From Sulfuricaulis sp. (GTDB lineage Bacteria > Pseudomonadota > Gammaproteobacteria > Acidiferrobacterales > Sulfurifustaceae), in the NCBI GenBank assembly GCA_024654125.1, contig JANLIC010000074.1, positions 1-59,487 on the forward strand: a stretch of 59,487 nucleotides of DNA, read 5' to 3'. Positions 1 through 7,256 of the stretch are shown piece by piece. The notes under the pieces were generated by a model. The model saw only the letters and a program-made list of their open reading frames with translations, made no database searches and was not told the DNA's origin. Made by a program: the position numbers and the translations under genes. How positions within the stretch are numbered: position 1 is the stretch's first letter; each line of letters opens with the position of its first letter.

Positions 1-77
1 CCAGCCTTGGCTTTGCGGCGCAGGACTTCTTCGTTCATGCCGCCCAGGTACTCGGCGGCTTCGGCCAGCGTCAACAC
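1..77 (-). CDS. Partial HTH (excisionase-like) protein
   Basis: Only about 25 N-terminal residues lie in the window; the rest runs off the left edge. From a GTG at 77 (GGAG box just upstream) the reading is V-L-T-L-A-E-A-A-E-Y-L-G-G, which resembles the first helices of excisionase/MerR-type helix-turn-helix DNA-binding domains. A TTG at 74 is the alternative start. The fragment is too short to name the protein. It sits downstream of the zinc-ribbon gene in the leftward operon. Confidence 0.4.
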   Translation of the reverse strand, partial: MLTLAEAAEYLGGMNEEVLRRKAKA

Positions 78-116
78 ACCATCTCCGTCCTCACGTCCCG
101 GCCGGCGGGGAGGATG

Positions 117-479
117 TCAACACCCCTCCTTCCCCTCGGCCCGCTCGGCCTCTTGCTCGTAGCCTTCTATTGCTGATTGCCGATAGGCGTTCGCGTTCTG
201 AGCGCATTCGTGCATGCGCTTCCAGTGCTCGGCCTCAGCCATTGCCGATTGCGCTTCGCGCTGCCAGACTTCAATAGCCCCGTTCGCAGCATCGAGCTTC
301 GCTTTCAGGTCGCTGGCCTCTGCGGTCGCGGCGGCGAGCGCGCGTTCGAGTTCGGCCGCCCGTTCTTCTGCGCTTCGCAATGTGCAGTCGTATAGCTTTT
401 GCGCCCCGCAGGTCGTGCACTTGAACGGCTGTAGAAACTCATTACGACAGTCGGGGCATACGTAGCGCGTCTCGCTCAT
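117..479 (-). CDS. Zinc-ribbon plus coiled-coil small protein, copy 1
   Basis: A 120-residue protein of unknown function. The N-terminus has two CxxC pairs (CPDC near residue 8, CTTC near 21), a likely zinc ribbon, followed by a long Ala/Glu-rich helix that should form a coiled coil. The start overlaps the stop of the next upstream gene (ATGA at 476-479), the rule in this operon. A second version lies at 58564-58998: the zinc ribbon is nearly identical, but an internal coiled-coil segment is missing there and a different C-terminal insert is present. Confidence 0.75.
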   Translation of the reverse strand: MSETRYVCPDCRNEFLQPFKCTTCGAQKLYDCTLRSAEERAAELERALAAATAEASDLKAKLDAANGAIEVWQREAQSAMAEAEHWKRMHECAQNANAYRQSAIEGYEQEAERAEGKEGC

Positions 480-1144
480 GGCTTCTCCCCGGTGAGGGCG
501 CGGACCTTCACACTATCCGGATGATCGTAGAAGTGTTCGCCCTCGAAAAAAGGCCACACGATACTCACTGCTTCGGCCAGCGCGGCGTTGCGCTGTTCCA
601 GCCGGCTGATCTCAGCCCCCAGTGGCGTCGGGCGCCATTTGCCATCTATGTGAGAGCCAAGGGATGTGCCGCGTTCCTGCTCGGCGGCTTCGGCGCGCAG
701 GATGTTGTGCTCGGCGTTTTTGCGGTGAACTTCGCTCACACGTTCTGTAATTTCGAGTTCCCGCTCCGCAGCGGCGAGGCGTGCGCGGAGGACATCAATC
801 ATCTCTTCAACCGAGGATACATGCGCCTTGATCGACTCTCGCAGCCCAGTGTCACCCTTGGCGCCTTTCATCGCTGACTCGTACAACGCTATCAGGGCCG
901 TACCCGTTTCCGGCGTCGCCTCCACGTCCTCGGCGGGCTCGACAGGCCCTTTGGCGCGTTCAATCGCTCGCTCTACCGTATCAGGATCAGCGTCGAGAAA
1001 ACTGACCGGCTCGCCCTTCGCCCCCAGTGCGGCAGCGGCTTCGCGGAGCAAGTCACGTAAGCGAGGTTTGTCCACAAGCCAATCCCCAGGCGCTTCACAT
1101 TGCCTTGCGACTTCCAGCAACTGTTCTCTTAGCCCCTTGTTCAT
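476..1144 (-). CDS. Hypothetical coiled-coil protein
   Basis: A 222-residue hypothetical protein starting MNKGLREQLLE. The ATG at 1144 overlaps the upstream stop by four bases; a longer upstream reading in this frame is Arg-rich and antisense-like, so it was rejected. The middle (about residues 110-170) is a charged helix with heptad character. The last 35 residues (ending ALTGEKP) are repeated at the right window edge (59380-59487) with one base difference. No enzymatic motif is seen. Confidence 0.7.
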   Translation of the reverse strand: MNKGLREQLLEVARQCEAPGDWLVDKPRLRDLLREAAAALGAKGEPVSFLDADPDTVERAIERAKGPVEPAEDVEATPETGTALIALYESAMKGAKGDTGLRESIKAHVSSVEEMIDVLRARLAAAERELEITERVSEVHRKNAEHNILRAEAAEQERGTSLGSHIDGKWRPTPLGAEISRLEQRNAALAEAVSIVWPFFEGEHFYDHPDSVKVRALTGEKP

Positions 1145-1326
1145 TCGCTCTGCTCCTCGTCGTCTGCTGGCTTCGGTGTGATGCGCCGTAGTTCGCGCGC
1201 AACGCACTCTTCTGGCTCGTAGCCTTGCGCCTCGTCGTACCAGAGGCGGTCTCGGTCTACGAGATCGGGGTTGCGCCCGCTGCGCCACGCTTCCCATACG
1301 GCATCGCCGAAAGTGTCGTCACTCAT
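1141..1326 (-). CDS. Small acidic hypothetical protein
   Basis: 61 residues beginning MSDDTFGDAVWEAW. The ATG at 1326 overlaps the end of the upstream gene by 8 bases and the stop overlaps the next start (ATGA), so the chosen start fits translational coupling. Acidic and Trp-containing; no recognised domain. Confidence 0.65.
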   Translation of the reverse strand: MSDDTFGDAVWEAWRSGRNPDLVDRDRLWYDEAQGYEPEECVARELRRITPKPADDEEQSE

Positions 1327-2338
1327 CGCCCTGCTCCTTCGCGTCGGGGGCGGGCGGTTCGAGGTAGCGTACCGGCTTTCCGTGCCGCTTGGCATACGCT
1401 ATTTCGTTGCGCGTGGATTCGCCGATGTAGCCGCCAATGTTAACGACCAGCACCTCATGGGACAGGTCGATCTTGCGTAAATGCAGGTTGTCGAAATGCT
1501 CTTTCCGCCCCTCGGTTTCCGCCATGTGGTCGGCAGTCACACCGGGATAATCTGCGGGTAGTAGGTGTAGCCCGAGAGTGATATAGCCCTCATCCCGTTC
1601 GAGCGCCCATGCGATGTATGCCATTTCGGCGACGAAGCGCGAAGAACCCGAAAGGCAAACGACCTTCGGCTGCCCCGCCCGCTGCGGCGCTGCGGCTCGT
1701 GCTAGGGCTCTCACGGCACGATAAATAATCAGTGCTTGGTCACGAGACATGAATGGCGAGTCTTGGTACTCGCCAGCAATCAAGCCTAGCATTGCTCCAG
1801 TCGGCTCCTCCGGCAACGCCTCGGACGGCTGCAGGACCGCATCCACCCGCGCCGTGAACGAGTCCATCCACGGCTGATATTCCTCGTCCTGAGCATCCAG
1901 TTCCGTCGCGCGCCATTCTCGGAGCAGCGCGATAGCTGCCGGCTCGGACGGCTGACGCCCCGCCAAAGTCGCCTGCACCTGCGCCATCCCCTCGAGCACG
2001 GCTTGCGGGTCATGCGCAAGACCCTCAGCTATGTTCGCGGCGAACTCGGCGCCACTGTCAATCGGCTCGGACGGCTGCAGGGCGGCAATGATCTCCCGCA
2101 CGAAGTCGGCGCGAATCTGGAAATCACAGCCCTCGGAGTTCGCCAGGGCACCCTCTAACTGGGCGATCAGTTCACAAGCGTCCGCGCTCCCAACCGATCT
2201 GCGTCGCCCGTAGTCGTACACCGCAATCAGCGCCGCATTGATGCGTTCCGGATAGTCAAGTCCTTCGTGCGCTGCAGCGGTCTTGTCGAAAAGCGCGCGG
2301 AGGTACGTCGCCGGCTCGCGTGTCAGTTCATTTGCCAT
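1319..2338 (-). CDS. Modular protein with C-terminal nucleoside deoxyribosyltransferase-like domain
   Basis: 339 residues. Roughly residues 225-330 (from VVCLSGSSRF to PVRYLEPP) resemble the nucleoside 2-deoxyribosyltransferase/DUF4406 fold seen in phages: a G-S-S-R-F loop, then a V-V-N-I-G-G-Y-I-G-E-S-T segment followed by a helix. The N-terminal two thirds consist of short alpha-helical modules separated by a recurring Q-P-S-E linker (about four copies), suggesting built-up modules. The domain may act on nucleosides or sugar-nucleotides; its substrate cannot be told. Confidence 0.7.
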   Translation of the reverse strand: MANELTREPATYLRALFDKTAAAHEGLDYPERINAALIAVYDYGRRRSVGSADACELIAQLEGALANSEGCDFQIRADFVREIIAALQPSEPIDSGAEFAANIAEGLAHDPQAVLEGMAQVQATLAGRQPSEPAAIALLREWRATELDAQDEEYQPWMDSFTARVDAVLQPSEALPEEPTGAMLGLIAGEYQDSPFMSRDQALIIYRAVRALARAAAPQRAGQPKVVCLSGSSRFVAEMAYIAWALERDEGYITLGLHLLPADYPGVTADHMAETEGRKEHFDNLHLRKIDLSHEVLVVNIGGYIGESTRNEIAYAKRHGKPVRYLEPPAPDAKEQGDE

Positions 2339-2561
2339 TCGCCTTCTCCTGTTTCCGCTCCAGCCGAACGCACGCCCGGACCAGCGCCCCCAACGCGCGC
2401 ATATACGGTGCGTACCCGATTGGCGCGTTCCACAGTTTGGCCACTCGCATCGCGGCCCGTATCACCGCCCTTCCCTGCGGACTGGCCACCTCCAGCAGCA
2501 GCCGGCGGTCGGTCTCCAGGGCGCGGATGCGCTCGAGAAGTTCAGTCTTTGTGGGCGTCAT
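2328..2561 (-). CDS. Small helical hypothetical protein
   Basis: 77 residues, MTPTKTELLERIRALE, with a predicted N-terminal coiled coil and a basic C-terminus. The start overlaps the upstream stop (ATGA at 2558-2561) and the end overlaps the next gene by 11 bases. No domain recognised. Confidence 0.65.
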   Translation of the reverse strand: MTPTKTELLERIRALETDRRLLLEVASPQGRAVIRAAMRVAKLWNAPIGYAPYMRALGALVRACVRLERKQEKANGK

Positions 2562-2734
2562 ATCCGCTCGACCTCCTTATTCAACACCTGCACCAGCGGC
2601 TTCCCGCAGTAGCAGCAGAAGCGGAAATGGTTCTCCTCGGGCGTGCCTTCGGTGATTTGGAAATAGCGCCGGCAGCCGGTTGCATACGTGCCGTTATCGT
2701 CCTCGACCCAGCGGCATTGCTTCGCTTTAGCCAT
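2558..2734 (-). CDS. 58-residue zinc-ribbon protein
   Basis: A short gene starting MAKAKQCRWVED. It has a single early Cys, a C-R-R motif and a C-terminal F-C-C-Y-C-G-K-P-L zinc-knuckle-like motif. A GAGGAATGAG ribosome-binding site precedes the ATG at 2734, and the stop overlaps the next start (ATGA). The overlaps and Cys motif support it despite its length. Function unknown. Confidence 0.65.
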   Translation of the reverse strand: MAKAKQCRWVEDDNGTYATGCRRYFQITEGTPEENHFRFCCYCGKPLVQVLNKEVERI

Positions 2735-2756
2735 CGCTCATTCCTCATGTCAAAAG

Positions 2757-2812
2757 CCTCCCCGCGAATCCCCATGCGAGGGAGGGCGCTCGGGGTACGG
2801 CATGCGGGGAGG
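2757..2812 (-). promoter_or_regulatory. Inverted repeat in the gap after the RecT gene
   Basis: The gap between the RecT-like gene (stop at 2820) and the 2734 gene has perfect 9-base arms, CCTCCCCGC at 2757-2765 and GCGGGGAGG at 2804-2812, enclosing about 38 GC-rich bases. In the leftward transcript the hairpin is followed by CTTTTGA, so it could act as a partial terminator/attenuator or RNA-stability element within an operon that otherwise has overlapping genes. Confidence 0.4.
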
Positions 2813-2819
2813 GGGAAAG

Positions 2820-3722
2820 TCATATCGGCGCTGCTTCGCGCTTCTTCGTAATGCGCCGCTCGAAGTACGACACCATATCGTCGTAATCCGTCGCGTTCAC
2901 GTCCGGCCAGCCCATCGCACCGAGCCGTTCGAGTACCTTATCGGAGTTCGACTTGGCTTCCTCGCAGAGCTTCGCGAGCGTCTGCGCCTGTTCCGTCGTC
3001 ACCTTGGCCGGCTTCGCGCCGGACTTGAACGGCAGATCATCAGGCAAGTCGATGAGCGCTTGCGTAGCGGTAGCCCCGGCCGCCTCGGCGCTCTGCGCAG
3101 GGTCAGAGGATTGTGCCGGGGCGGCGGGGCGTTCGGTGTCATGCCAGTTGCTTACGTCGGTTGGCGCGGAATCCTTGAAGGCTTCGACGCCGCGCTTCTT
3201 CTTCGGCTTTTCGTCTACAACTTCGACGCGTCCCATGTCTTTCTCGGGCGCGAAGTCCTGCACCTCTTCGGGCGTGTACACGCCGACACAGACCGCCGGA
3301 TTCGTCATCCGGATGCCTTCTGAAACTACACGCGCCTTCAGCATCTGCCGCGGGTACTGGCGCCAGTTGTCCTTGCCGGCGAGCCCGGCTTGCTTGGCTC
3401 TATCCATCGTCCAGTCGATCTTGGCTGTCCCGCCCTGCGGGTGCGAGAAGGTCGCACTCACTTTGGCGTCTGTGTACTCGTGCCATTCCACCCGGCCCCC
3501 GGACTGCAGGTAGCGCGCGAGCATGGCATCCGCCTTCATGGCCGGCCGGCCCTGAATCACATGGAAGTCGCGCGCGGCAGTCGCAGGGTGTAGCCCCTCG
3601 GCTTGCGCAATCAGCATAAGCGCGAGCGCTTGGTCTGGCGTCTTGACGCCGAATAAGCCGCTCTTGGCAACGGCGGCGGCCATCTGCTGCATTACATCAA
3701 ACGGTACGATTGCGGTGCTCAT
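2820..3722 (-). CDS. recT: RecT-family single-strand annealing protein
   Basis: 300 residues. RecT-type proteins anneal complementary single strands in phage recombination, normally paired with an exonuclease, which is the gene just upstream (3730-4653). The N-terminal 170 residues carry typical RecT features: ALMLIAQAEGLHPATAARDFHVI, then RPAMKADAML, W-H-E-Y-T-D, R-Q-Y-P-R-Q-M-L-K-A-R-V, and a final G-V-Y-T-P-E-E-V. The C-terminal 130 residues are Ala/Pro-rich and then helical, less conserved. The ATG at 3722 follows a GAGGGAG ribosome-binding site. Confidence 0.88.
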   Translation of the reverse strand: MSTAIVPFDVMQQMAAAVAKSGLFGVKTPDQALALMLIAQAEGLHPATAARDFHVIQGRPAMKADAMLARYLQSGGRVEWHEYTDAKVSATFSHPQGGTAKIDWTMDRAKQAGLAGKDNWRQYPRQMLKARVVSEGIRMTNPAVCVGVYTPEEVQDFAPEKDMGRVEVVDEKPKKKRGVEAFKDSAPTDVSNWHDTERPAAPAQSSDPAQSAEAAGATATQALIDLPDDLPFKSGAKPAKVTTEQAQTLAKLCEEAKSNSDKVLERLGAMGWPDVNATDYDDMVSYFERRITKKREAAPI

Positions 3723-3729
3723 GGCTCCC

Positions 3730-4653
3730 TCACTTGAGTAGGAATCTTCGCGACGGCTCCCCTGCCGCCGTGAATTGCGCGCAAATGTCGGGGTGCGCGG
3801 CCTTCAGTGCTTTCGTGTCCAGTCGTTGTGCAGGAGCGGAGGATTTCCATGTGGCGAGCGTCGCACCATCGAATACCAGTGCTTCGGCCTCGCCCATGTG
3901 CGCCTTGATGGCAGCTTCGAGCGTACGCTGCTGTTCCTCCAGTTCGTCGCCGTGCGTTTTCAGCGCAGCGAGCTTCGTGCACATCTGAGCAATTTCGGGC
4001 GAAGCGATGACCTGCCACCCAAGAGCGCTACGCGGATAGAGTGCGCGAGCATCTTCCGGTGTGGTAACGGGAGGGGCCTCACCCGAGCGCACCAGGGCCC
4101 AAAATGCAGCCAGCCGCTTCGCAAGCGCGTTCAGTGCATCTGTATCGAGCGGCACCCAAAATACCAGCCGTTCGACGTTGCCGAAGGCGACATTGACCTG
4201 AGAGCCGTTGATTTCCCCGTGCTTCAGATAGACGGCCTGCTGGTGCAAGACTTGGCAGAGCACATCCATGGGAATTTCGTCCGTCCCCGCTTCGCCGAAG
4301 TCCTTTCGGCGCATCTGGCCGAAGCACTTGACTTCGTGCAAGGCCAGACGCGCCGGGTTGAAATAATCGTAATGCGCACCGAGCGGTGTTTCCGCCACGG
4401 TGGCCAGATGCTCGACACCGTCCAGATCGCGCAACGGCTCGCCTTCATCCTGCGAATACATGAGGGCAATGGCAGGCTGCATCGCTGTACCAAGGCGCAC
4501 TGCGAACTTGCCGCTTACGTCTTCTGGCTCGGCAAGGCCGGATTTTTCCTGCCACAGCGCAAGCGGCGTTTTGTATGGGGAATGCCCAAGGGCTGCTGCG
4601 GCCTCGGTGGACCACAGCGCAGAACGGCGCACTACCGGATCGAAATCGCTCAC
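3730..4653 (-). CDS. YqaJ-like (lambda-exonuclease fold) recombination nuclease
   Basis: 307 residues from a GTG at 4653 that overlaps the upstream stop (GTGA) and follows an AAGAAGGGGG box. Expected to resect double-strand ends for the RecT-like protein downstream. The N-terminus R-R-S-A-L-W-S-T-E-A-A-A-A-L-G matches the YqaJ start; the catalytic Asp region reads A-H-Y-D-Y-F and the E-x-K motif reads L-H-E-V-K-C-F, followed by a Q-V-L-H-Q-Q segment. The usual acidic residue of the early G-x-x-x-E motif appears as Gln (G-T-A-M-Q). Residues 220 onward are a helical extension. Confidence 0.85.
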   Translation of the reverse strand: MSDFDPVVRRSALWSTEAAAALGHSPYKTPLALWQEKSGLAEPEDVSGKFAVRLGTAMQPAIALMYSQDEGEPLRDLDGVEHLATVAETPLGAHYDYFNPARLALHEVKCFGQMRRKDFGEAGTDEIPMDVLCQVLHQQAVYLKHGEINGSQVNVAFGNVERLVFWVPLDTDALNALAKRLAAFWALVRSGEAPPVTTPEDARALYPRSALGWQVIASPEIAQMCTKLAALKTHGDELEEQQRTLEAAIKAHMGEAEALVFDGATLATWKSSAPAQRLDTKALKAAHPDICAQFTAAGEPSRRFLLK

Positions 4654-4820
4654 TTCGCCCCCTTCTTGATGGGCCGCACCTTCTGCGTGACCTCCTGCTG
4701 CGCCGACTTCTGCTGCTCGGCCAGCTCGCGGCGGATGCGGCGGAATGTCGCAGCAACATCTGTCCCGGCCGCCGTGGTGTAGCGGAAATTTTTGTCGAGG
4801 ATGCTGCGGGCTGGTTTCAT
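4650..4820 (-). CDS. Small basic hypothetical protein
   Basis: 56 residues, MKPARSILDKNFRYTTA, Lys/Arg-rich, probably two helices. The ATG at 4820 overlaps the upstream stop and its own stop overlaps the GTG of the YqaJ gene (GTGA). A basic peptide coupled to recombination genes might bind nucleic acid; that is speculation. Confidence 0.7.
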   Translation of the reverse strand: MKPARSILDKNFRYTTAAGTDVAATFRRIRRELAEQQKSAQQEVTQKVRPIKKGAK

Positions 4821-5104
4821 GGCTTGTCCCTTTCGGCGAGCATGGCGTCGGCGTGTCGGTAGGCGCGCACGGCACACAATTTTGCGTAATGCGTATGCGT
4901 CCACGTGTCGCCCGGCGCAATCACGTCGGGCGGCGTCAGGCCAATTTCGAGCCACAAATCGTCCGTTACTGGGCTGTTGTCTTCGGATGCAATTAAGCCC
5001 TGCAGCGCCGCGCTAGCGAACCAGTCGCGCACCGATATGCCGCAGCATTGCCATTTACTGACATCCTGCACCGGGAACACCGGCCCACCGCTTGGCGTAC
5101 TCAT
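4817..5104 (-). CDS. Conserved phage small protein
   Basis: 95 residues. The segment G-I-S-V-R-D-W-F-A-S-A-A-L-Q-G-L and the ending Y-R-H-A-D-A-M-L-A-E-R resemble a widespread small phage protein of unknown function (I-R-D-x-F-A ... Y-x-x-A-D-A-M-L). Overlaps both neighbours by four bases. Confidence 0.75.
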   Translation of the reverse strand: MSTPSGGPVFPVQDVSKWQCCGISVRDWFASAALQGLIASEDNSPVTDDLWLEIGLTPPDVIAPGDTWTHTHYAKLCAVRAYRHADAMLAERDKP

Positions 5105-5367
5105 ATCTCGATCTCCTCTTTCGTCTGCACGTCGTCCAACTCAGCGAGGGGCGGAATGCGCTTGAGCCACGAGATGGGCGCTCCCCAGCGTTTGCTCGGA
5201 ATGCCTGCGCCAACGGGGTGAGCCTCGAACGGCTGGGGCGCGCCACATTTGCAATGACCGGCGTTAGGAGAGAGAATTTCTACGACGCGGAATACACCCC
5301 CCAATCCAACGCCGCAGCACGGCCAGCGCACCACTTGCACCAGATCGCCTTCCTTGATCTCGCTCAT
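5101..5367 (-). CDS. Small Cys-containing beta-rich protein
   Basis: 88 residues. The start K-E-G-D-L-V-Q-V-V-R resembles an SH3-like barrel; C-C-G and C-K-C-G motifs could bind zinc. It ends in an acidic tail. Linked to neighbours by ATGA overlaps. Function not recognised. Confidence 0.65.
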   Translation of the reverse strand: MSEIKEGDLVQVVRWPCCGVGLGGVFRVVEILSPNAGHCKCGAPQPFEAHPVGAGIPSKRWGAPISWLKRIPPLAELDDVQTKEEIEI

Positions 5368-5441
5368 CCGATCATCCCCGTAGCTATCAACAACGCGGCA
5401 ATCACGATTATCATCACGACGAATGTGTCTCCGGCGTTCAC
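5364..5441 (-). CDS. 25-residue membrane peptide
   Basis: Reads V-N-A-G-D-T-F then a strongly hydrophobic stretch (about residues 8-21, V-V-M-I-I-V-I-A-A-L-L-I-A-T). The GTG at 5441 overlaps the upstream stop (GTGA) and its TGA overlaps the next ATG. The precise double coupling is the main evidence that it is translated. A single transmembrane helix is likely. Confidence 0.5.
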   Translation of the reverse strand: MNAGDTFVVMIIVIAALLIATGMIG

Positions 5442-5629
5442 GGCTTCTTTTCTGCGGCTTCGACGGCAGTCCGCAATTCCGAAAAGTGGTCCATGACGAA
5501 GTTGTATCGTTCGGCGCTCAGTCCGGTAGCTCCGCGAGCGCGCGGATCGTAGTACATATTGAAACGGCCCAATTTGCGCACCTTCTCGTACTTTCGCCAT
5601 GCGTTTAATTGCGCTGCGGTGAAGCTCAT
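5438..5629 (-). CDS. Hypothetical protein, 63 residues
   Basis: Starts MSFTAAQLNAWRKYE at 5629 after a strong GGAAGGGAGA site. Helical and mixed charge, with an R-F-N-M-Y-Y-D-P-R-A-R segment. The longer upstream reading was rejected because the ribosome-binding site and overlapping 36-residue gene fix this start. No domain recognised. Confidence 0.7.
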   Translation of the reverse strand: MSFTAAQLNAWRKYEKVRKLGRFNMYYDPRARGATGLSAERYNFVMDHFSELRTAVEAAEKKP

Positions 5630-5736
5630 CGTCTCCCTTCCTTTCTCGCCTGCCGGCTCGCACCATCGGCCTCGACCACCATCAGCCATACGATCACGAC
5701 TATGATCAGCGTCCAGAGGAGGGCGAGGATCAGCAC
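5626..5736 (-). CDS. 36-residue membrane peptide
   Basis: Begins V-L-I-L-A-L-L-W-T-L and is hydrophobic through about residue 21, then basic (ends R-K-E-G-R-R): a single transmembrane helix with a positive tail. Its GTG overlaps the upstream stop at 5730-5736 and its TGA overlaps the ATG at 5629. It overlaps the ribosome-binding site of the next gene, suggesting coupling. Confidence 0.5.
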   Translation of the reverse strand: MLILALLWTLIIVVIVWLMVVEADGASRQARKEGRR

Positions 5737-5909
5737 CGATCCCATCCCATGTCGCGGTCAAGGCGTTCGTGCGCCTCTTCACGCTCGGCGCGCATTTCAT
5801 CACGCATGGCACGACTGCATTCCGGCTTGCCGCAATGTTCGTAAGGGTCGAGCCTGTCCGTTTCGTACAGGAACTCCCCGCACCAGTTACAACACTGTTT
5901 CTTGCTCAC
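5730..5909 (-). CDS. Zinc-finger small protein
   Basis: 59 residues from a GTG at 5909 (GTGA overlap with the upstream stop). It has C-C-N-W-C-G near the start and H-C-G-K-P-E-C-S in the middle, a treble-clef-like Cys/His arrangement, then a charged helix rich in Arg and Glu. Possibly nucleic-acid binding; not identified further. Confidence 0.6.
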   Translation of the reverse strand: MSKKQCCNWCGEFLYETDRLDPYEHCGKPECSRAMRDEMRAEREEAHERLDRDMGWDRC

Positions 5910-6211
5910 GGATCGAACCTCCTGAAGTCGAAGCCGCACAGCCGGCATACCGCCGCGAATGTCCACGCCTCGCAGCACGGGCAGCGGTGATACGGGGGTA
6001 GGGTGGGGCGGCCAGTCCCGCCCGTCGTGATCGTCGGCACAACTGGATCAGCGTGTGGTTGGGAAAGGTCATAGGGCGGTAGGGTGGGGCGGCTGACGAC
6101 GGCGGGGTACGGACAGGCTCCCAATCCCGTTATGGTCGGTAACGTCGGGCTTGACGACTGACCTACCATTTCGCTGCCTGCAGCGGTAGCCGCCCCGTTG
6201 TGCTTGTTCAT
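5906..6211 (-). CDS. Pro-rich protein with C-terminal zinc ribbon
   Basis: 101 residues. The first 70 are Pro/Thr-rich and low complexity, with the phrase R-P-T-L-P-P-Y occurring twice (about 22 residues apart). The last 30 hold two CxxC motifs (C-P-C-C and C-R-L-C-G) typical of a zinc ribbon. The internal repeat is visible in DNA as duplicated gggtagggtggggcgg blocks near 5995 and 6075. Function unknown. Confidence 0.6.
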   Translation of the reverse strand: MNKHNGAATAAGSEMVGQSSSPTLPTITGLGACPYPAVVSRPTLPPYDLSQPHADPVVPTITTGGTGRPTLPPYHRCPCCEAWTFAAVCRLCGFDFRRFDP

Positions 6212-6414
6212 GGCTTTTCTGCAAGACCGCGCCAGCGATCCGTCGCGCAGTCGGCAACATGAATCCAGTCACAATCGAACCAATAGCCCCACTGTGAACC
6301 ATTCCAGTACATGCGCTTGGTGTCGCTCATCAGGAACCCAATAAAGTCATACCAGCCAACACGAACAGGGCGCGTCGGCCATTGGAACCACGGCGTTACC
6401 TTCGGCTCACTCAT
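6208..6414 (-). CDS. Small Trp-rich hypothetical protein
   Basis: 68 residues with nine Trp, including P-V-R-V-G-W-Y and M-Y-W-N-G-S-Q-W-G. Short aromatic beta-rich proteins of this type are common in phage early regions and their function is unknown. Overlaps the next gene by four bases. Confidence 0.65.
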   Translation of the reverse strand: MSEPKVTPWFQWPTRPVRVGWYDFIGFLMSDTKRMYWNGSQWGYWFDCDWIHVADCATDRWRGLAEKP

Positions 6415-6709
6415 CGCTGCGCTCCGGCTTGTGCTCGATCGCCAGCAGTTTGCTGATGCGCTCCTGCAATAGCGTCACCTTGCTTTGCGATTCTGCGCGG
6501 ACGCGCTCGATCTTCCTTCGCAGGATCACGATCTCGGCGGGCACTTGCGTGAAGCTACTCGGCAACTCAAATACCAACTCGTGCGGCATTACGGCGATAT
6601 GGCCGTAATCGCTCATTGAGGGTTCTTCGCCCTGGAAAAACGTGTAGCGATACTCCTGTTCCCATTCGTAGCGCTGGGCGTAAATCCAGCCGGCTTGCGT
6701 GATCTTCAC
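6407..6709 (-). CDS. Coiled-coil hypothetical protein
   Basis: 100 residues from a GTG at 6709 that overlaps the upstream stop (GTGA). Residues 55-90 form a clear heptad-type helix (I-L-R-R-K-I-E-R-V ... L-L-Q-E-R-I-S-K-L-L). The N-terminal half is aromatic (W-I-Y-A-Q-R-Y-E-W). Function unknown. Confidence 0.6.
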   Translation of the reverse strand: MKITQAGWIYAQRYEWEQEYRYTFFQGEEPSMSDYGHIAVMPHELVFELPSSFTQVPAEIVILRRKIERVRAESQSKVTLLQERISKLLAIEHKPERSDE

Positions 6710-6954
6710 TCTTCGTCCCTCCGTGGTTCGTAGTCCAGATCCAGCGCGCTCTCCAGCCGGCGGAATTCTGCAGCGGCGACTCCGTAGGAGGCGTTGCGGG
6801 TGTTCAGTTCCTCCTGCTCGCAAATGCTCGCAAGCGTCGTGCACAGGTTGGCCAGGCCCCCGAACCGGAACGCCTCGACTTCCATGATGTAGGCGCGCAA
6901 TTCGCGGTCGAATGCCTCCTCGCGTGCGTGGCGCGGGTCGAGGGCGGCGCTCAT
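6706..6954 (-). CDS. Helical hypothetical protein
   Basis: 82 residues starting MSAALDPRHAREEAF at 6954, chosen because the ATG overlaps the upstream stop by four bases. Mostly helical with an acidic C-terminus. No known domain. Confidence 0.6.
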   Translation of the reverse strand: MSAALDPRHAREEAFDRELRAYIMEVEAFRFGGLANLCTTLASICEQEELNTRNASYGVAAAEFRRLESALDLDYEPRRDEE

Positions 6955-7256
6955 GGCTGCTTTACCTTGGCGAGCCACGCTGTAACCTTCTCGGGTGAGC
7001 CATGGCAGGTACTCGGCACTTCGTTGTAGAGATAGGCGACGTAAGCGGGTAGGTTTTGCAGGTTTTCGTCGTCGGCGCGGCCTACCGCTTCGCTTAAATT
7101 GTTCTCCAGCACAGCCAGCAAGAAGTCCCCCGTCGGCACGTGCTGCTCCACATACCGCGTCAACGCTTCCATCATTCGGTCGGGTATGTACCAGTCGCGG
7201 AATGTGTAGGGCGTGGACTGCTCGGCCGACTCGACGGAGGAGGGGGTAGGGGTCAT
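6951..7256 (-). CDS. Hypothetical protein, 101 residues
   Basis: Contains F-R-D-W-Y-I-P-D-R-M-M-E-A-L and a later acidic helical segment ending W-L-A-K-V-K-Q-P. Phages often carry proteins of the form 'yiPd.m...l..Yv..g...GgFL.aVl.Ndl..a...AD.eN...l...v.yly.e.P', and the match here is good, including D-F-L-L-A-V-L-E-N-N-L and A-D-D-E-N. Role unknown. Confidence 0.75.
   Translation of the reverse strand: MTPTPSSVESAEQSTPYTFRDWYIPDRMMEALTRYVEQHVPTGDFLLAVLENNLSEAVGRADDENLQNLPAYVAYLYNEVPSTCHGSPEKVTAWLAKVKQP

Noticed and set aside
3775-4782. 335-residue plus-strand frame
   Set aside because: Complement of the YqaJ gene with no domain.
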